From Novosphingobium ovatum (lineage in GTDB: Bacteria; Pseudomonadota; Alphaproteobacteria; Sphingomonadales; Sphingomonadaceae), in contig NZ_JAAAPO010000001.1 of the NCBI RefSeq assembly GCF_009909235.1, forward strand, positions 248,001 to 312,000: 64,000 nt of DNA. The letters run 5' to 3'. Position numbers and translations under genes: made by a program. The notes below the pieces were generated by a model. It searched no databases, had not been told where the DNA came from, and worked only from the letters and a program-made list of their open reading frames with translations. This document shows, one piece after another, positions 17,230-28,104 of the stretch. The first letter of the stretch is position 1. Every line of letters begins with the position of its first letter.

Positions 17230-20200
17230 GCCGCCACCTGCGCCGCATTGGCCGCGCGCGCCGCGCGCCAGCGTTCGAACCCGCGAAAGATCACAGGCGT
17301 TGTGAACAGCGTCAGGATTTGCGACAGGATCAGCCCCCCCGCAATCGCCAGACCCAGCGGCTGGCGCAACTCATGCCCCATGCCGCTGCCGAAAATCATC
17401 GGCAATGCGGCAAACAGCGCGGCAAAGGTGGTCATCATGATCGGGCGGAAACGCAGATGGGCGGCCTGGCGGATGGCCGCGTCGGCGTCCAGCCCGTCAT
17501 CGCGCATCGCCGCCACGGCAAAGTCGATCATCATGATGGCGTTCTTTTTGACGATGCCGATCAACAGGACGATGCCGATGATGCCGATCACCCCCAACCC
17601 ATAACCCGACAGCGAGAGCGCCAGCAGCGCGCCGATGCCCGCCGAGGGCAGGGTGGAGAGGATCGTCACCGGGTGAATGAAGCTTTCATACAGCACGCCC
17701 AGCACGATATAGACCACCACGATCGCGGCCATCACCAGCCACAGCTCGTTGGACAGGGCCGATTGGAACGCGCTGGCCGCGCCAGAGAAATCGGTGGTGA
17801 CCGAGGCGGGCAGGCCGATCTGCGCCTCGACCCGTTCAATCGCGCTGACCGCCGCGCCCAGCGAAACGTCGGGGGCCGTGTCAAACCCGATCGAGGCGGC
17901 GGGGAACTGGCTCTGACGGCTGAGCACCAGCGGGGCCTGTGCCTCGCGGATGGTGGCGATGGCCGAGAGCGGCACCTGACCGCCACCCGAGAGCGGCAGA
18001 TACAGCCGCGACAGGCCCGAAGGATCGGCCATCATCGCCCCGTCCGCCGTCAGGATCACCCGGTTCTGGCTGGACTGGCCATAGATGGTCGAGATGATCC
18101 GCTGACCAAAGGCATTATACAGCGCATTGTCGATGGCCAACGTCGACAGGCCCAGCCGGGCGGCCGCGTCGCGGTTGACATCAACGATCACCGCGCGGCC
18201 CTGGGCCAGCGCATGGGCGTTGACATTGCGCAGTTCGGGCGCATCGCGCAGCGCGGCGGCCAGTTTGGCGCCCCACAGGTTGGCCGCGTTCTGATCGGCC
18301 GATTGCAGGACAAAGCGATAGGGCGTCAGGCCTGTTTCAGTATCCACCGTCAGGTCCTGCACCGGCTGCAGATACAATTGCACGCCGGGAATCTGCGCGG
18401 CCGCCGCCGTCAGACGGGCGATGACGGTGTCCTGATCATCGCGTTCGCCGATGTCTTTCAGGTTGATGACCATGCGGCCCTGATTGACCATCGGGTTGAC
18501 GCCATCCACCCCCACGCTGGACGACAGGCTGTCGACCGCCGGATCGGCCAGCATCTTGGCCGCGACCTGTTGTTGCAACTGGCTCATCCGCCCAAACGAA
18601 CTGTCATTGGCGGCGATGATCGTGGCGTTGATTTGCCCGGTGTCCTGTGTCGGGAACAGGTTTTTGGGGATCGCCCAGAACAACAGCCCCGTCAGCGCAA
18701 GGCTGAGCGCAAAGACCGCCATCGTCTGGCGCGGGCGGTCCATCACCCAATCCAGCGCGGCGGTATAGCGCGCCGTCAGCCGGTCAAACGCGGCCATGCT
18801 GCCCGCCACCCAGCGGGGGTGGTGTTCCTGCGCCTCGGGTTGCAGCCAGCGGGCCGCCAGCATCGGCACCGCCGTCAGCGATACCACCGCCGACAGCACA
18901 ATCGTCACCGCCAGCGTCACGGCAAATTCGCGGAACAGCCGCCCCACCACATCGCCCATGAACAACAGCGGGATCAGCACCGCGACCAGGCTGACGGTCA
19001 GACTGATGATGGTAAAGCCGATCTCGCTGGCGCCCTTGAGCGCGGCGGGAAAAGGCTTCATCCCGCGTTCGATATGGCGGGCGATGTTTTCGATCACCAC
19101 GATGGCATCGTCCACCACAAAGCCGCTGGCGATGGTCAGCGCCATCAGCGTCAGATTGTTGATCGAGTAATCCAGTGCCCACATCGCGGCAAACGCGCCC
19201 ACCAGTGACAAAGGCACCGAGATCGCCGCCACCGCCGTTGCGCGCGGCGAGCCGAGGAAGACAAAGATCACCGCGACCACCAGCACCACGGCCAGCGCCA
19301 GTTCCAGTTGCACGTCATGCACGCTGGCGCGGATACCGGTGGTGCGGTCGGTCAGGATGGTCACCTTGACGTCGGCGGGCAATTGCGCGGTCAGGCCTGA
19401 CAGGTCACGCTTGACCGCGTCGACTGTGCCGATGACATTGGCACCCGGCTGACGCTGGACATCGATGATGACGGCGGGCTGCTTGTTCATCCAGCTGGCG
19501 GTGCGCACATTTTCAACGCCCGCCGCGACCGTGGCCACATCGCCCAACCGCACCGGCGCGCCATTGGTGTATGCAATCACCAGATTGCGGTAATCCTCCG
19601 GGCTGGAGAGTTGATCGTTGGCGTCGATCGTCCAACTGCGGGTGGGGCCGTCAAAGCTGCCCTTGGCCATGTTGGCGTTGGCGTTGCTGATCGCGGTGCG
19701 CAGCGTTTCCAGACTGATGCTGCGCGCGGCCATGGCCGGGACATTGGCGGTAATCCGCACCGCCGGCTTTTGCCCGCCCGACAGGCTGACCAGGCCCACG
19801 CCCGATACCTGCGCGATCTTGTTCGAGAATTGGCGCTCGACGATGCCCTGCACCTCGCCCAGCGGGCGGGTGGCGCTGGTCACGGCCAGCGTCAGGATCG
19901 GGGCGTCGGCCGGGTTCACCTTGGCATAGATCGGCGGGGCGGGCAGATCAGAGGGCAACAGCGAATTGGCGGCGTTGATCGCGGCTTGCACCTGTTGCTC
20001 GGCCACGTCCAGTTCCAGACCCAGTTCGAATTGCAGGGTGATGACGCTGGCCCCGGCCGAGGAATTGGACGTCATCCGCGTCAGGCCGGGCATCTGGCCC
20101 AATTGCCGCTCCAGCGGGCTGGTGACGGTCAGCGCCATGACATCGGGGCTGGCGCCGGGGTACAGGGTGCGGACCTGAATCGTCGGGTAATCCACCTGCG

Positions 20201-20348
20201 GCAGCGCCGAGAGCGGCAATTGCCGCCACGCGATGATCCCCGCCAGCAGCACCGCCAGCATCAGCAGGGTGGTGGCCACCGGGCGCAGGATGAACGGGCG
20301 CGACGGGCTGGGCGTGTCCAGCCCCGCGTTGGGAACGGCGTTGTCCAT
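17226..20348 (-). CDS. mdtB: RND multidrug efflux permease, MdtB-like
   Basis: Inner-membrane RND pump subunit of 1040 aa, the same length as E. coli MdtB. Recognised segments are [60 protein letters not shown] and [20 protein letters not shown]. It probably forms a heterotrimer with the adjacent MdtC and works with the MdtA adaptor and NodT channel. Known substrates of the E. coli pump are bile salts, novobiocin and some beta-lactams; substrates here are not known. It follows mdtA by 5 nt. No baeSR-type two-component genes are nearby. Confidence 0.95.
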   Translation of the reverse strand: MDNAVPNAGLDTPSPSRPFILRPVATTLLMLAVLLAGIIAWRQLPLSALPQVDYPTIQVRTLYPGASPDVMALTVTSPLERQLGQMPGLTRMTSNSSAGASVITLQFELGLELDVAEQQVQAAINAANSLLPSDLPAPPIYAKVNPADAPILTLAVTSATRPLGEVQGIVERQFSNKIAQVSGVGLVSLSGGQKPAVRITANVPAMAARSISLETLRTAISNANANMAKGSFDGPTRSWTIDANDQLSSPEDYRNLVIAYTNGAPVRLGDVATVAAGVENVRTASWMNKQPAVIIDVQRQPGANVIGTVDAVKRDLSGLTAQLPADVKVTILTDRTTGIRASVHDVQLELALAVVLVVAVIFVFLGSPRATAVAAISVPLSLVGAFAAMWALDYSINNLTLMALTIASGFVVDDAIVVIENIARHIERGMKPFPAALKGASEIGFTIISLTVSLVAVLIPLLFMGDVVGRLFREFAVTLAVTIVLSAVVSLTAVPMLAARWLQPEAQEHHPRWVAGSMAAFDRLTARYTAALDWVMDRPRQTMAVFALSLALTGLLFWAIPKNLFPTQDTGQINATIIAANDSSFGRMSQLQQQVAAKMLADPAVDSLSSSVGVDGVNPMVNQGRMVINLKDIGERDDQDTVIARLTAAAAQIPGVQLYLQPVQDLTVDTETGLTPYRFVLQSADQNAANLWGAKLAAALRDAPELRNVNAHALAQGRAVIVDVNRDAAARLGLSTLAIDNALYNAFGQRIISTIYGQSSQNRVILTADGAMMADPSGLSRLYLPLSGGGQVPLSAIATIREAQAPLVLSRQSQFPAASIGFDTAPDVSLGAAVSAIERVEAQIGLPASVTTDFSGAASAFQSALSNELWLVMAAIVVVYIVLGVLYESFIHPVTILSTLPSAGIGALLALSLSGYGLGVIGIIGIVLLIGIVKKNAIMMIDFAVAAMRDDGLDADAAIRQAAHLRFRPIMMTTFAALFAALPMIFGSGMGHELRQPLGLAIAGGLILSQILTLFTTPVIFRGFERWRAARAANAAQVAA

Positions 20349-20353
20349 GGCGC

Positions 20354-21535
20354 TTACTGCCCGGCCTTGGCGGCGGGCTTGGCGCCGGGCAGGCTGACCT
20401 TTGAGCCATCATCCAGCCCATCGGCGCCTTCGGCCACAACGGTCGCGCCGCGCGTCAGGCCCGACAGGATTGCCGTGCGGGTGCCATCGCTGGGGCCGGT
20501 TTTCACCACCGTCAGCTTTACCGTGTTGTCAGGCCGTACGACAAAGACGAAATCGCCCGGAGCGCCGTGCCGCACCGCCGATACCGGCACCACCGGTACT
20601 TGGCGCAACGTGTCGACCTGCATGCGGATGTTGACAAAAGCATTGGGGAACAGACGGTCCGAGGCTCCGGTAAAGCGGGCCTTGGCCTTGACGGTGCCGG
20701 TGGTGGTGTCGATCTGGTTGTCCAGCGTGCGGAAGCTGCCGCTGGCCAGCGTGGTCTTGCCGTCCTGATCCAGCGCGGTAACCGGCAGGCCCGCGCCGCC
20801 CTGCGGCTTTTGCCGGATCGCGGCCAGTGTGCCCTGTGGCACCGAGAAGGCCACGTCGATCGGATCAACCCGCGTGATCACGGCAATGCCATTGGTGTCG
20901 GACGGCGTGGCATAGGTGCCCACGCTGACCTGTTTCAGGCCGATCCGCCCGGTAAAGGGCGCCTTGACCGCGGTATATTGCAGGTTCAGCTGTGCCGTGC
21001 CCACCGCCGCGCGGTCATAGGCAACGGTGCCTTCCAATTGCTTGACGCTGGCGCGTTGGGTGTCAACCTGTTGCCGCGCGATCGAATCCTGCCCGGCCAG
21101 CGTTTCGTACCGGCGCAGATCGGCACGGGCCGATTCCAGTTGCGCCATGTCGCGCGCCAGCGTGCCCTGCGCCTGTGCCAGCGCCAGACGATAGGGGCGC
21201 GGATCGATCTGGGCGATCACTTGGCCCTGTTGCACGATCTGTCCTTCGGCAAACAGCACGGCCGTGACATTGCCCGACAATTGCGTGCGCACCGTCGCGC
21301 TGTCGACCGGCGTCACCGTGCCCAGCGCGGCCACCTGCACCGGCACATCGGCCAGATCCACCCGCGCCACACCCACAGCGGCGGCGGGGCGGCCGCCCAT
21401 GCTTTTTTGCCCGCTGGAACTGGCCACATATTTGGCCAGCCCGCCGGTTGCCACCAATCCGGCCAGCACCAGCCCATAGGTGGTCCAGCGTGAACGGGGG
21501 CGATCGGTGGCGGTATGGTCAGCAGGGGTGGACAC
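20354..21535 (-). CDS. mdtA: Periplasmic adaptor of the RND pump, MdtA-like (HlyD/MFP family)
   Basis: Membrane-fusion protein, 393 aa, linking the MdtBC pump to the outer-membrane channel. It has an N-terminal membrane anchor ([20 protein letters not shown]), a barrel-sandwich domain with [21 protein letters not shown] and [11 protein letters not shown], a helical hairpin, and a beta-barrel domain. Start choice: the ORF is open to 21706, but a GTG at 21535 with GGAG about 8 nt upstream gives the standard N-terminus; the upstream 57 codons look non-coding. It is the first gene of the mdtABC-nodT operon, so the promoter should lie in 21536-21688. Confidence 0.92.
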   Translation of the reverse strand: MSTPADHTATDRPRSRWTTYGLVLAGLVATGGLAKYVASSSGQKSMGGRPAAAVGVARVDLADVPVQVAALGTVTPVDSATVRTQLSGNVTAVLFAEGQIVQQGQVIAQIDPRPYRLALAQAQGTLARDMAQLESARADLRRYETLAGQDSIARQQVDTQRASVKQLEGTVAYDRAAVGTAQLNLQYTAVKAPFTGRIGLKQVSVGTYATPSDTNGIAVITRVDPIDVAFSVPQGTLAAIRQKPQGGAGLPVTALDQDGKTTLASGSFRTLDNQIDTTTGTVKAKARFTGASDRLFPNAFVNIRMQVDTLRQVPVVPVSAVRHGAPGDFVFVVRPDNTVKLTVVKTGPSDGTRTAILSGLTRGATVVAEGADGLDDGSKVSLPGAKPAAKAGQ

Positions 21536-21688
21536 GAGGATGTCTCCAGACAGAACGCGGCACAGGCGCGATGAAAAGCGGCAAAAGGGCGCCCCGCAGG
21601 GCTGCCTATGTGATATTGTGCTTGTGTCTGGCGGTGGCGTGGCACTCAAACCGCAAATATTGATAATTTGTATCGGCCCGTAACAATA

Positions 21689-21720
21689 CGGCCCCGCAAT
21701 CCGCATGGATCACGGGGCCG
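21689..21720 (-). terminator. Probable terminator after the 3-hydroxybutyrate dehydrogenase gene
   Basis: Perfect 8-bp arms CGGCCCCG (21689-21696) and CGGGGCCG (21713-21720) lie 24-55 nt beyond the dehydrogenase stop on the minus strand, followed in that direction by a T-rich TATTGTTA. Confidence 0.6.
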
Positions 21721-21743
21721 ATTGTCGCGGTGTGCTGCGCGCT

Positions 21744-22526
21744 TTATTCCATGCACCAACCATGGCTGGCGATCAGCGATTGCCCGGTCAGCGCGTTTGT
21801 GGGGAAGGCGGCAAAGAACAGCGCGACTTCGGCGATGTCCTCGATGCTGGTGAATTCGCCGTCGACCGTCTGGCCCAGCATCACCTTCTTGACCACCTCC
21901 TCCTCGGAAATGCCCAGCTCGGCGGCCTGTTCGGGGATCTGCTTGTCCACCAAAGGCGTGCGCACAAAGCCGGGGCAGATGACATTGACGCGCAAGCCCT
22001 TGGTGCCGCCTTCCTTGGTCAGGGTGCGGGCCAGACCCATCAGCCCGTGCTTGGCGGTGACATAGGCGGATTTGAGCGGGCTGGCCAATTTCGAATGGAC
22101 CGAGCCCATGAACAGCACCGTGCCCGACCCTTGTGCATACATATGCGGCAGCACCGCCTTGCTGGTCAGGAATGCGCCGTCCAGATGGATGGCCAGCATC
22201 TTTTTCCAGTCGGCATAGGCGAATTGTTCGACCGGATTGACGATCTGGACGCCTGCGTTCGACACCAGCACGTCCACCGTGCCCCATTGCGCCACCACTT
22301 GCGCGACACCCGCGTTCACCGCGTCCTCGCTGGTGACATCCATGGTCAGCGCCATGGCCGCGCCGGGGCCGGCGGCGTTCAGGTCGGCGGCGGCCTTGGC
22401 GGCGGCGTCACCATTCAGGTCGGCGATGGCGACGCGCGCGCCCTCGGCGACAAAACGGCGGGCGATGCCCAGACCAATGCCGCTGGCCGCGCCAGTGACG
22501 ATGCAAACCTTGTTGTGCAGTTTCAT
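21744..22526 (-). CDS. bdhA: 3-hydroxybutyrate dehydrogenase (SDR family)
   Basis: NAD-dependent short-chain dehydrogenase, 260 aa, the standard length for D-3-hydroxybutyrate dehydrogenase. The nucleotide-binding TGAASGIG is at residues 11-18, NAG at 90-92, and catalytic Ser142, Tyr155 and Lys159 lie in [20 protein letters not shown]. The C-terminus ends [11 protein letters not shown], with GW as in BdhA proteins. It interconverts 3-hydroxybutyrate and acetoacetate, usually in polyhydroxybutyrate turnover. The ATG at 22526 has AAAGAG upstream; the longer ORF adds 18 non-family residues. A nucleotidyltransferase gene lies just upstream on the same strand (29 nt). Confidence 0.88.
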   Translation of the reverse strand: MKLHNKVCIVTGAASGIGLGIARRFVAEGARVAIADLNGDAAAKAAADLNAAGPGAAMALTMDVTSEDAVNAGVAQVVAQWGTVDVLVSNAGVQIVNPVEQFAYADWKKMLAIHLDGAFLTSKAVLPHMYAQGSGTVLFMGSVHSKLASPLKSAYVTAKHGLMGLARTLTKEGGTKGLRVNVICPGFVRTPLVDKQIPEQAAELGISEEEVVKKVMLGQTVDGEFTSIEDIAEVALFFAAFPTNALTGQSLIASHGWCME

Positions 22527-22555
22527 GCCGATGCTCTTTCGTCGCGCTGTTCGGT

Positions 22556-23200
22556 TCAGGGTTGGCCCGCGTGCCGCCAACCGGGGATCAGCCGGTCAGC
22601 GTCGGCGGGCGTGTCGATGTCGGTGGTATAGGCAGGATCGGGGCTGTCCAGCCAGAGGATATCGTGCCCCATGGCGGCGATGTGTTGGCGCGGGGTAAGG
22701 GCGGGGGCGGCGCGAATCGCGCGGACATGGGCCGCGCCCAGCAGGACGGGATGGCCGCGTGCGCCGTTGTGGCGGGGGATGACAATCGCCGATTCGCCCG
22801 CATGGGCAATCAATGCGGCGACATGGGCGGGCCGCAACAGCGGGTGATCCACCAGCGCGATCAGCGCCGCGGCGGGCACATGCGACAGGCCGATGCGGGC
22901 CGATTCGCCCTGATCATCGGAGGGCGCCGGATTGGCGATCAGGCGAATCGCGGTGTCATCGGGGAAATGGGTGGCGATGGCATGGGCGATGGGCGTCGAT
23001 TCGGGCGGTGTGACCACCACCACCGGCAGGCCCAAGCCGCGATACAGCGCCAGCGTGTGGCAAAGCAGTGGCCAATATCCGCCGCCATCGGCGCGCGCGA
23101 TGGGCAAAAACCGCTTGTCCGCCCCTTCCATCCGGCGCGATGCCCCCGCCGCCAGCAGGACAACGGTCAGATCGTGGGCAGGGGCGGGCGCGTCATTCAC
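22556..23200 (-). CDS. MobA/MocA-like nucleotidyltransferase
   Basis: A 214-aa NTP-transferase domain protein. The N-terminal signature is [21 protein letters not shown], shown here only as LAAGASRRM with the later Lys (about residues 15-30), and a metal-binding Asp lies in [12 protein letters not shown]. This pattern is closest to MocA, which attaches CMP to the molybdenum cofactor for xanthine dehydrogenase-type enzymes. The start is a GTG at 23200. No molybdoenzyme gene is in the window, but an XdhC-family gene lies 12 kb away. It could instead act on a different sugar or cofactor. Confidence 0.75.
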   Translation of the reverse strand: MNDAPAPAHDLTVVLLAAGASRRMEGADKRFLPIARADGGGYWPLLCHTLALYRGLGLPVVVVTPPESTPIAHAIATHFPDDTAIRLIANPAPSDDQGESARIGLSHVPAAALIALVDHPLLRPAHVAALIAHAGESAIVIPRHNGARGHPVLLGAAHVRAIRAAPALTPRQHIAAMGHDILWLDSPDPAYTTDIDTPADADRLIPGWRHAGQP

Positions 23201-23328
23201 CCGTTCATAGTGCCCAAGGCCCGGCCGCGCGGCAACTGGCCAAAAGGAAACGGGCGGAACATGATGTCCCGCCCGCCCCATTTGTCGTTCGTTTCGACAG
23301 GTGGCGCCCCCTTCCGGGCGCCGCCCGA

Positions 23329-24708
23329 TCAGAAGCGGAACTGACCGTAGATGCCCACTTCGTCGCGGCTGGCCTGGCCCGAGACCAGGTTGCCCTTGAC
23401 CAGGCTGGCAGTGCCCTGGTCACGCTTGTACACCAGCGCCAGATCAAAGATCTTGGCGGGCGAGAACTGCAGGCCGACGTTGTAGAAGTTCAGGTGCTGG
23501 GCCGGGTTCAGGTCCTTGCTGGCCTTCATGAAGTCATAGCGGCCGAACACGGTCCACTTGGGCGCCGGCGAGACCGAGGCGAACAGCGAGTAGGCTTCGG
23601 TGCTGTCGTTCGAGGTGGCCGACTTGATCAGCGTGGTGGTGAAGTTCTTGGCGTAGATGTATTCACCGCCAACGGTGAAGTCAGCCTTGCCCAGCTTGCC
23701 CTTGTAGGCGGCGATCACGTTGAAGCGGTCACCGTTCTTGTAGGTCGTGGTGTTCTGAACATTGGCGCCCAGACGGCCGGTGTAGCCACCAACGCCGACG
23801 TTGAAGCCCTTGTAGCTGAGCGAGACGCGGCCTTCGATGTCGATGGTCTGCGTCAGGCTGGCGGTGCGATAGCCAGCGCCGTTCACAGCCGAGATCTGGT
23901 AGCTGATCAGGCCGTCGCTGAACGAACCCAGAGCGTGCACGCCCCAGTCAGCCGAGGTGCCCAGACCCAGATAGTCGGTCGAGGTCTTCTCGATGTGGCG
24001 GAAGCCCTGCAGCGATTCTTCGTAGGGCACCCAAGCCATGTCGGCGGCACCGGCGCGGATCGTCAGAGCCGGCGAGAACTTGGCCTGCACATAAGCCTTC
24101 TTGACGAAGATGGCGACGTCGGTCGCGCCCGAGGTGCTGCGCAGCAGGTTGTCGACGTCCAGCGTGATGTTGGCCGAGAAGGTCTTGTCCAGCTGGTGGT
24201 CCAGACCGATGTAGAAGCGCTTGATCTGGATGCCGCCGTCCTTTTCAACCGACGTACCGGCGGTGTTTTCGGCAGTGATCGAGCTGACGTTGTAATACAT
24301 GCGGCCCGACAGCTTGGTCTTGGCGGCCCAGCTCATGGTGCCCACGGTCTTGGCGGTCGAGGCGGCCGAGGTGTTGGCCTTGTCGGCAGCGGCCTGCGCC
24401 TTGACAGCGGCGGCCTGCGCGGCGGCGGCGGCCTTGGCGGCGTCAGCCACGTCGGTCTTGGCCGGAGCAGCGGCGATCTTGGCCTGCATGTCGTTCAGCT
24501 GCGCCTGCATCATGGCCAGCTGCTGCTGGGCCAGCTGCAGCTGTTCAGCGGTGGTCAGACCGGCTTCGGCGGCTTCGGCGGCGGGGGCCGGACGGGCCTT
24601 CTTCTTCTTGGTCACGGTGGTGTGGTGACCGGCATGGGCCTGCGCCATGCTGGGCACGGCCAGAACGGTGGCGACAGCCGCCAGCGCAATCGAGTTGCGA
24701 ATCGTCAT
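23329..24708 (-). CDS. Outer-membrane porin of the phosphate-selective O/P type
   Basis: A 459-aa outer-membrane protein. It has a signal peptide (about residues 1-23, MAQA then HAG), a Lys-rich patch, an Ala/Gln-rich coiled coil (residues 50-115) that could trimerise or span the periplasm, and then a beta-barrel ending in aromatic FRF, the outer-membrane assembly signal. Barrel segments such as KRFYIGLDHQLDKTFSANIT, AYVQAKFSPALTIRAG and FDLALVYKRDQG fit the Porin_O/P family. A strong ribosome-binding site (AGAGGGAG) precedes the ATG. It is divergent from pstSCAB with a Pho-box-like site upstream, which supports a role in phosphate uptake. Confidence 0.85.
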   Translation of the reverse strand: MTIRNSIALAAVATVLAVPSMAQAHAGHHTTVTKKKKARPAPAAEAAEAGLTTAEQLQLAQQQLAMMQAQLNDMQAKIAAAPAKTDVADAAKAAAAAQAAAVKAQAAADKANTSAASTAKTVGTMSWAAKTKLSGRMYYNVSSITAENTAGTSVEKDGGIQIKRFYIGLDHQLDKTFSANITLDVDNLLRSTSGATDVAIFVKKAYVQAKFSPALTIRAGAADMAWVPYEESLQGFRHIEKTSTDYLGLGTSADWGVHALGSFSDGLISYQISAVNGAGYRTASLTQTIDIEGRVSLSYKGFNVGVGGYTGRLGANVQNTTTYKNGDRFNVIAAYKGKLGKADFTVGGEYIYAKNFTTTLIKSATSNDSTEAYSLFASVSPAPKWTVFGRYDFMKASKDLNPAQHLNFYNVGLQFSPAKIFDLALVYKRDQGTASLVKGNLVSGQASRDEVGIYGQFRF

Positions 24709-24778
24709 TGGAAAAACTCCCTCTGTAGATGCCCTGCCGACACCGCAACCGCAGTGCCGGTAATCCCTGAATTCTTGC

Positions 24779-24796
24779 CAGACAGGCTGATGCCTG
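24779..24796 (-). promoter_or_regulatory. Pho-box-like site upstream of the porin
   Basis: Read on the minus strand the site is CAGGCAT-CAGC-CTGTCTG. It matches the direct repeat CTGTCAT-N4-CTGTCAT at 10 of 14 positions and lies 71 nt upstream of the porin ATG. It is a candidate PhoB-binding site judged by eye only. Confidence 0.45.
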
Positions 24797-25145
24797 CCCG
24801 TGTTGCGTGTGTGAGGGGGTGCTAGCGGAAGGCGTGTCCCGTCCGCGACTCAGAAACTCTACCTCATTGGTAGAAATTCTTCACTCGCCCTACATACCCA
24901 GACCGGCAGTGCCAAAGCGCGCTGCCTTTCCACCGGGGCGGTTAGTCCCGTTATGTTACAAACATGTGTCCGTCTGGATGGGGGAAGGTGGCAAGTATGG
25001 TTAATAGGCCATGTTGGTGTGGCTCTGGGGCAACAGAAATATCCGTATAAACACGTGAGTTGACGATGGCGGGCGGATTGGCTCGGTTCAGGCCCGTATA
25101 TAGAGGTCATCAAAACCATGCCCGGCGGGGTGCCTATCAACCTTT

Positions 25146-25163
25146 TTGTCACAAAGCCGTAAT
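25146..25163 (+). promoter_or_regulatory. Pho-box-like site upstream of pstS
   Basis: TTGTCAC-AAAG-CCGTAAT matches CTGTCAT-N4-CTGTCAT at 10 of 14 positions, 54 nt upstream of the pstS ATG. A possible -10 (TCTAGC) begins 8 nt downstream. PhoB sites normally replace the -35 element in this way. Confidence 0.5.
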
Positions 25164-25217
25164 GAAGCGCGTCTAGCGCCCAGATCAGGAACGGACCCGA
25201 ACAATTGGAGTCATACC

Positions 25218-26252
25218 ATGTTTCGCAAATTCATGATCGCGCTGGGCGCTGTGGCCATTACTGCCGGTACTGCCCATGCCGATACCATCACTGGTGCTGG
25301 CGCTACCTTCCCCAAGGATATCTATCTGGCGTGGGCGCAGGCCTACAAGGCGGCTGGCGGTGACCAGCTGAACTATCAGGGCATCGGCTCTGGTGGCGGC
25401 ATCAAGAACATCAAGGCCAAGACCGTCGATTTCGGCGCCTCGGACAAGCCGCTGATGGTTGGTGAGCTGTCGCAGGCTGGTCTGGTGCAGTTCCCGACCG
25501 TCATCGGCGGCGTTGTGCCCATCGTCAACCTGCCTGGCATCCAGTCGGGTCAGATCAAGCTGACCGGCGCGCTGCTGGGCGAAATCTTCCTGGGTCAGGT
25601 CAAGGCGTGGAACGATCCGCGCATTGCCAAGCTGAACCCCGGCCTGCGTCTGCCCCCGCTGCCGATCACGGTTGTGCACCGTTCGGACGGTTCGGGCACC
25701 TCGTTCATCTTCACCTCGTTCCTGTCGCAGACCTCGCCTTCGTGGTCGCAGCGCGTGGGTGCCAATGACTCGGTCAACTGGCCGGTGGGTCTGGGCGGCA
25801 AGGGCAATGATGGCGTCGCCGCTTTCGTCAAGCAGACCGTCGGCTCGATCGGTTATGTGGAATATGCCTATGCCCGCAAGGGTGGCGTGGCCTACACGCT
25901 GGTGCAGAACCGCGCTGGTCAGTTCCCCAAGCCTGAAGCCGAAGCCTTTGCCGCGGCCGCCGCTGGTGCGCCGTGGGGTCGTGCGCCGGGCAACTATGTC
26001 CTGCTGATCAACCAGCCCGGTCCCAAGTCGTGGCCGATCTCGGGTGCGACCTTCATTCTGATGCACACGCAGCAGGCCAATGCTGAAAAGGCTGCCAATG
26101 TGCTGAAGTTCTTTGACTGGGCGTACAAGAACGGCGATGCTGCCGCTGACCGTCTGGACTATGTGCCGATGCCTGCTCCCGTCAAGGCTCTGATCCGCAA
26201 GCAGTGGCTGCAGATCCAGGCGGGCGGCAAGCCGGTCTATGTGAGCAAGTAA
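25218..26252 (+). CDS. pstS: Phosphate ABC transporter substrate-binding protein PstS
   Basis: Periplasmic phosphate-binding protein, 344 aa. The signal peptide (MFRKFMIALGAVAITAGTAH, then AD) is followed by TGAGATFPKDIYLAWAQAY, the standard start of mature PstS. Phosphate ligands are seen in GSGGGIKNI, FGASDKPL and HRSDGSGTSFIFTSFL. A GGAG ribosome-binding site lies 7 nt before the ATG. Codons here favour C/T-ending highly used types, consistent with strong expression. It is the first gene of pstSCAB, and pstC begins 5 nt after its stop. Confidence 0.97.
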   Translation: MFRKFMIALGAVAITAGTAHADTITGAGATFPKDIYLAWAQAYKAAGGDQLNYQGIGSGGGIKNIKAKTVDFGASDKPLMVGELSQAGLVQFPTVIGGVVPIVNLPGIQSGQIKLTGALLGEIFLGQVKAWNDPRIAKLNPGLRLPPLPITVVHRSDGSGTSFIFTSFLSQTSPSWSQRVGANDSVNWPVGLGGKGNDGVAAFVKQTVGSIGYVEYAYARKGGVAYTLVQNRAGQFPKPEAEAFAAAAAGAPWGRAPGNYVLLINQPGPKSWPISGATFILMHTQQANAEKAANVLKFFDWAYKNGDAAADRLDYVPMPAPVKALIRKQWLQIQAGGKPVYVSK

Positions 26253-26257
26253 GAGTA

Positions 26258-27241
26258 ATGAACATGGCTGAAGCACATCTGGCTCCAGCCGGAGAGACCG
26301 CCCCGCGAATGGATAATTCGCGGGGCGTTTCCCGCGCCGGGCGTAACGACGCAATCTTTCATGGCCTGTGTTTTTCGGCGGCCATGGTGCTGCTGGCGAC
26401 GCTGGCAGGGCTGTTGATCTCGCTGTTGATCGGCGGGTGGCCGGCACTGTCGCACTTCGGCCTGGGCTTTTTCACCAGCAGCGTGTGGGACCCGGTAGCC
26501 GACGAATATGGCGCGGCCGGGCCGATTGTCGGAACGCTGATCACGGCGTTCATGGCGATGGTGATGGCGGTGCCGCTGGCGATTGGCATCGCGGTCTTTC
26601 TGGTGGAATTCTGCCCGCGCGCGATTGCCCATTGGGTGGCCGTGGCGGTCGAGCTGCTGGCGGGCATTCCCTCAATCGTGTACGGCATGTGGGGCCTGTT
26701 CGTGCTGGCCCCTTGGTTTGCCGAAAACGTCCAGATGCCGCTGCTGATGACCCTTGACCCCGAAAGCTTCTGGGGCAAGCTGTTCTATGGCATCCCCAAT
26801 GGCGCCAATATCTTCACCGCCTCGCTGATTCTGGCGCTGATGGTGCTGCCTTATATCGCCTCGGTTTTCCGCGAGCTGTTGCTGTCGGTGCCGACCCATG
26901 TGCGCGAGGCGGCCTATGGCATGGGCTGCACTCCGTTCGAGGTGGTGAGCTCGATCATGATCCCCTATGTCCGGCGCGGCGCGATTGGCGCGGTGATGCT
27001 GGGGCTGGGGCGTGCGCTGGGTGAAACGATGGCGGTGACCTTTATCATTGGCAACAGCCATGAATTCCCGACCAGCCTGTTTGCCTCGGGCTCGACCATC
27101 GCCTCGACCATCGCCAACGAATTCGCCGAGGCGACCGGCATGCATTCGGCCGCGCTGGTGGCGCTGGGTCTGGTGCTGTTTGTCATCACCTTTGTCGTGC
27201 TGGCGGCTGCCCGCCTGCTGATCGGCCGGGAGAAGCACTGA
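26258..27241 (+). CDS. pstC: Phosphate ABC transporter permease PstC
   Basis: Inner-membrane permease, 327 aa, with about six membrane helices. The EAA-type loop that contacts PstB reads VPTHVREAAYGMGCTPFEVV. Family segments LLAGIPSIVYGMWGLFVLAP and LGLGRALGETMAVTFIIGN are present. The ATG at 26258 is preferred over the ORF start inside pstS. It shares one nucleotide with the pstA start. Confidence 0.96.
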   Translation: MNMAEAHLAPAGETAPRMDNSRGVSRAGRNDAIFHGLCFSAAMVLLATLAGLLISLLIGGWPALSHFGLGFFTSSVWDPVADEYGAAGPIVGTLITAFMAMVMAVPLAIGIAVFLVEFCPRAIAHWVAVAVELLAGIPSIVYGMWGLFVLAPWFAENVQMPLLMTLDPESFWGKLFYGIPNGANIFTASLILALMVLPYIASVFRELLLSVPTHVREAAYGMGCTPFEVVSSIMIPYVRRGAIGAVMLGLGRALGETMAVTFIIGNSHEFPTSLFASGSTIASTIANEFAEATGMHSAALVALGLVLFVITFVVLAAARLLIGREKH

Positions 27242-28104
27242 TGTCCGCCCCCGTGAAATCCGCCGGCTTTGACCGGCACATGCGGCGCAAGCTGGTGAAC
27301 TATATCTTTGTCGGCCTGACCACGCTGGCCACTTTGGTGGCGGTGGCGGGTCTGGTGATGATCCTTGGTTCGCTGATGAAGAATGGTCTGGGCGGCCTTG
27401 GCCTGCACATCTTTACCATGGATCAGCCGGCGGCTGGCACCGAAGGTGGTTTGAAAAACGCCATCCTCGGCTCGCTGGTGCTGTGCGCGATGGGCATGAT
27501 CGGTGCGGTGGTGGTCGGCATTCTGGCCGGCACGTGGCTGGCCGAATATGGCGAAGGCAACAAGCTGGCCTCGGCGGTGCGGTTCCTGAACGACGTGCTG
27601 CTGTCCGCGCCCTCGATCCTCGTCGGCCTGTTCATCTACGAGATTCTGGTAGCCCCGTTCGGCGGCTTCTCGGCGATTGCGGGCGCGGCGGCGCTGGCCT
27701 GTCTGGCCGCACCTGTCGTTACCCGCACGACCGAGGACATCCTGCGTCTGCAAGCCAACCACCTGCGCGAGGCCGGCATGGCGCTGGGCGCGGGCAAGGG
27801 CTATGTCATCCGCGCGATCATCTGGCGTGCCAGCCGCACCGGCCTTGTGACTGGCGCGCTGCTCGGCTTTGCCCGTATCTCGGGCGAGACGGCGCCGCTG
27901 CTGTTCACGGCGCTTGGCAATGCCTTTACCAGCTGGGATCTGACTCAGCCGATCGGCGCGTTGCCCAAGGTCATCTATGACTTTGCCAACAGCCCCTATG
28001 ACGACCTGCGCCAATTGGCATGGGTGGGCGCGCTGCTGATTTCTTTCACCGTTCTTTCCGCCAATATCATCGGGCGCGCTCTGGCGCGCGGGAGCAACAA
28101 GTGA
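27241..28104 (+). CDS. pstA: Phosphate ABC transporter permease PstA
   Basis: Second permease subunit, 287 aa, six predicted helices. The EAA-type motif lies in [18 protein letters not shown], and [16 protein letters not shown] is the conserved C-terminal stretch. Start and stop overlaps with pstC (1 nt) and pstB (4 nt) indicate coupled translation. Confidence 0.96.
   Translation: MSAPVKSAGFDRHMRRKLVNYIFVGLTTLATLVAVAGLVMILGSLMKNGLGGLGLHIFTMDQPAAGTEGGLKNAILGSLVLCAMGMIGAVVVGILAGTWLAEYGEGNKLASAVRFLNDVLLSAPSILVGLFIYEILVAPFGGFSAIAGAAALACLAAPVVTRTTEDILRLQANHLREAGMALGAGKGYVIRAIIWRASRTGLVTGALLGFARISGETAPLLFTALGNAFTSWDLTQPIGALPKVIYDFANSPYDDLRQLAWVGALLISFTVLSANIIGRALARGSNK

Larger units (their letters stand above)
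24709..25217. other. 509-nt divergent control region between porin and pstS
   Basis: No gene is supported here. It holds candidate Pho boxes on both strands (24779-24796 minus, 25146-25163 plus) and a small inverted repeat TCTACC/GGTAGA at 24858-24874. Weak short ORFs lack start signals. The region is AT-richer than its surroundings, as expected for promoters. Confidence 0.6.

Noticed and set aside
17319..19208. A 629-codon plus-strand frame opposite mdtB
   Set aside because: His/Arg/Gln-rich shadow of an RND permease with excellent similarity to MdtB over its whole length.
12554..21535. Tandem RND permease genes as a recent duplication
   Set aside because: The two differ throughout and match MdtB and MdtC separately; this is the ancestral mdtABC layout, not a new duplication.
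24807..25004. A 65-codon ORF in the porin/pstS spacer
   Set aside because: No start signal; it would run through the probable promoter region of two divergent genes.
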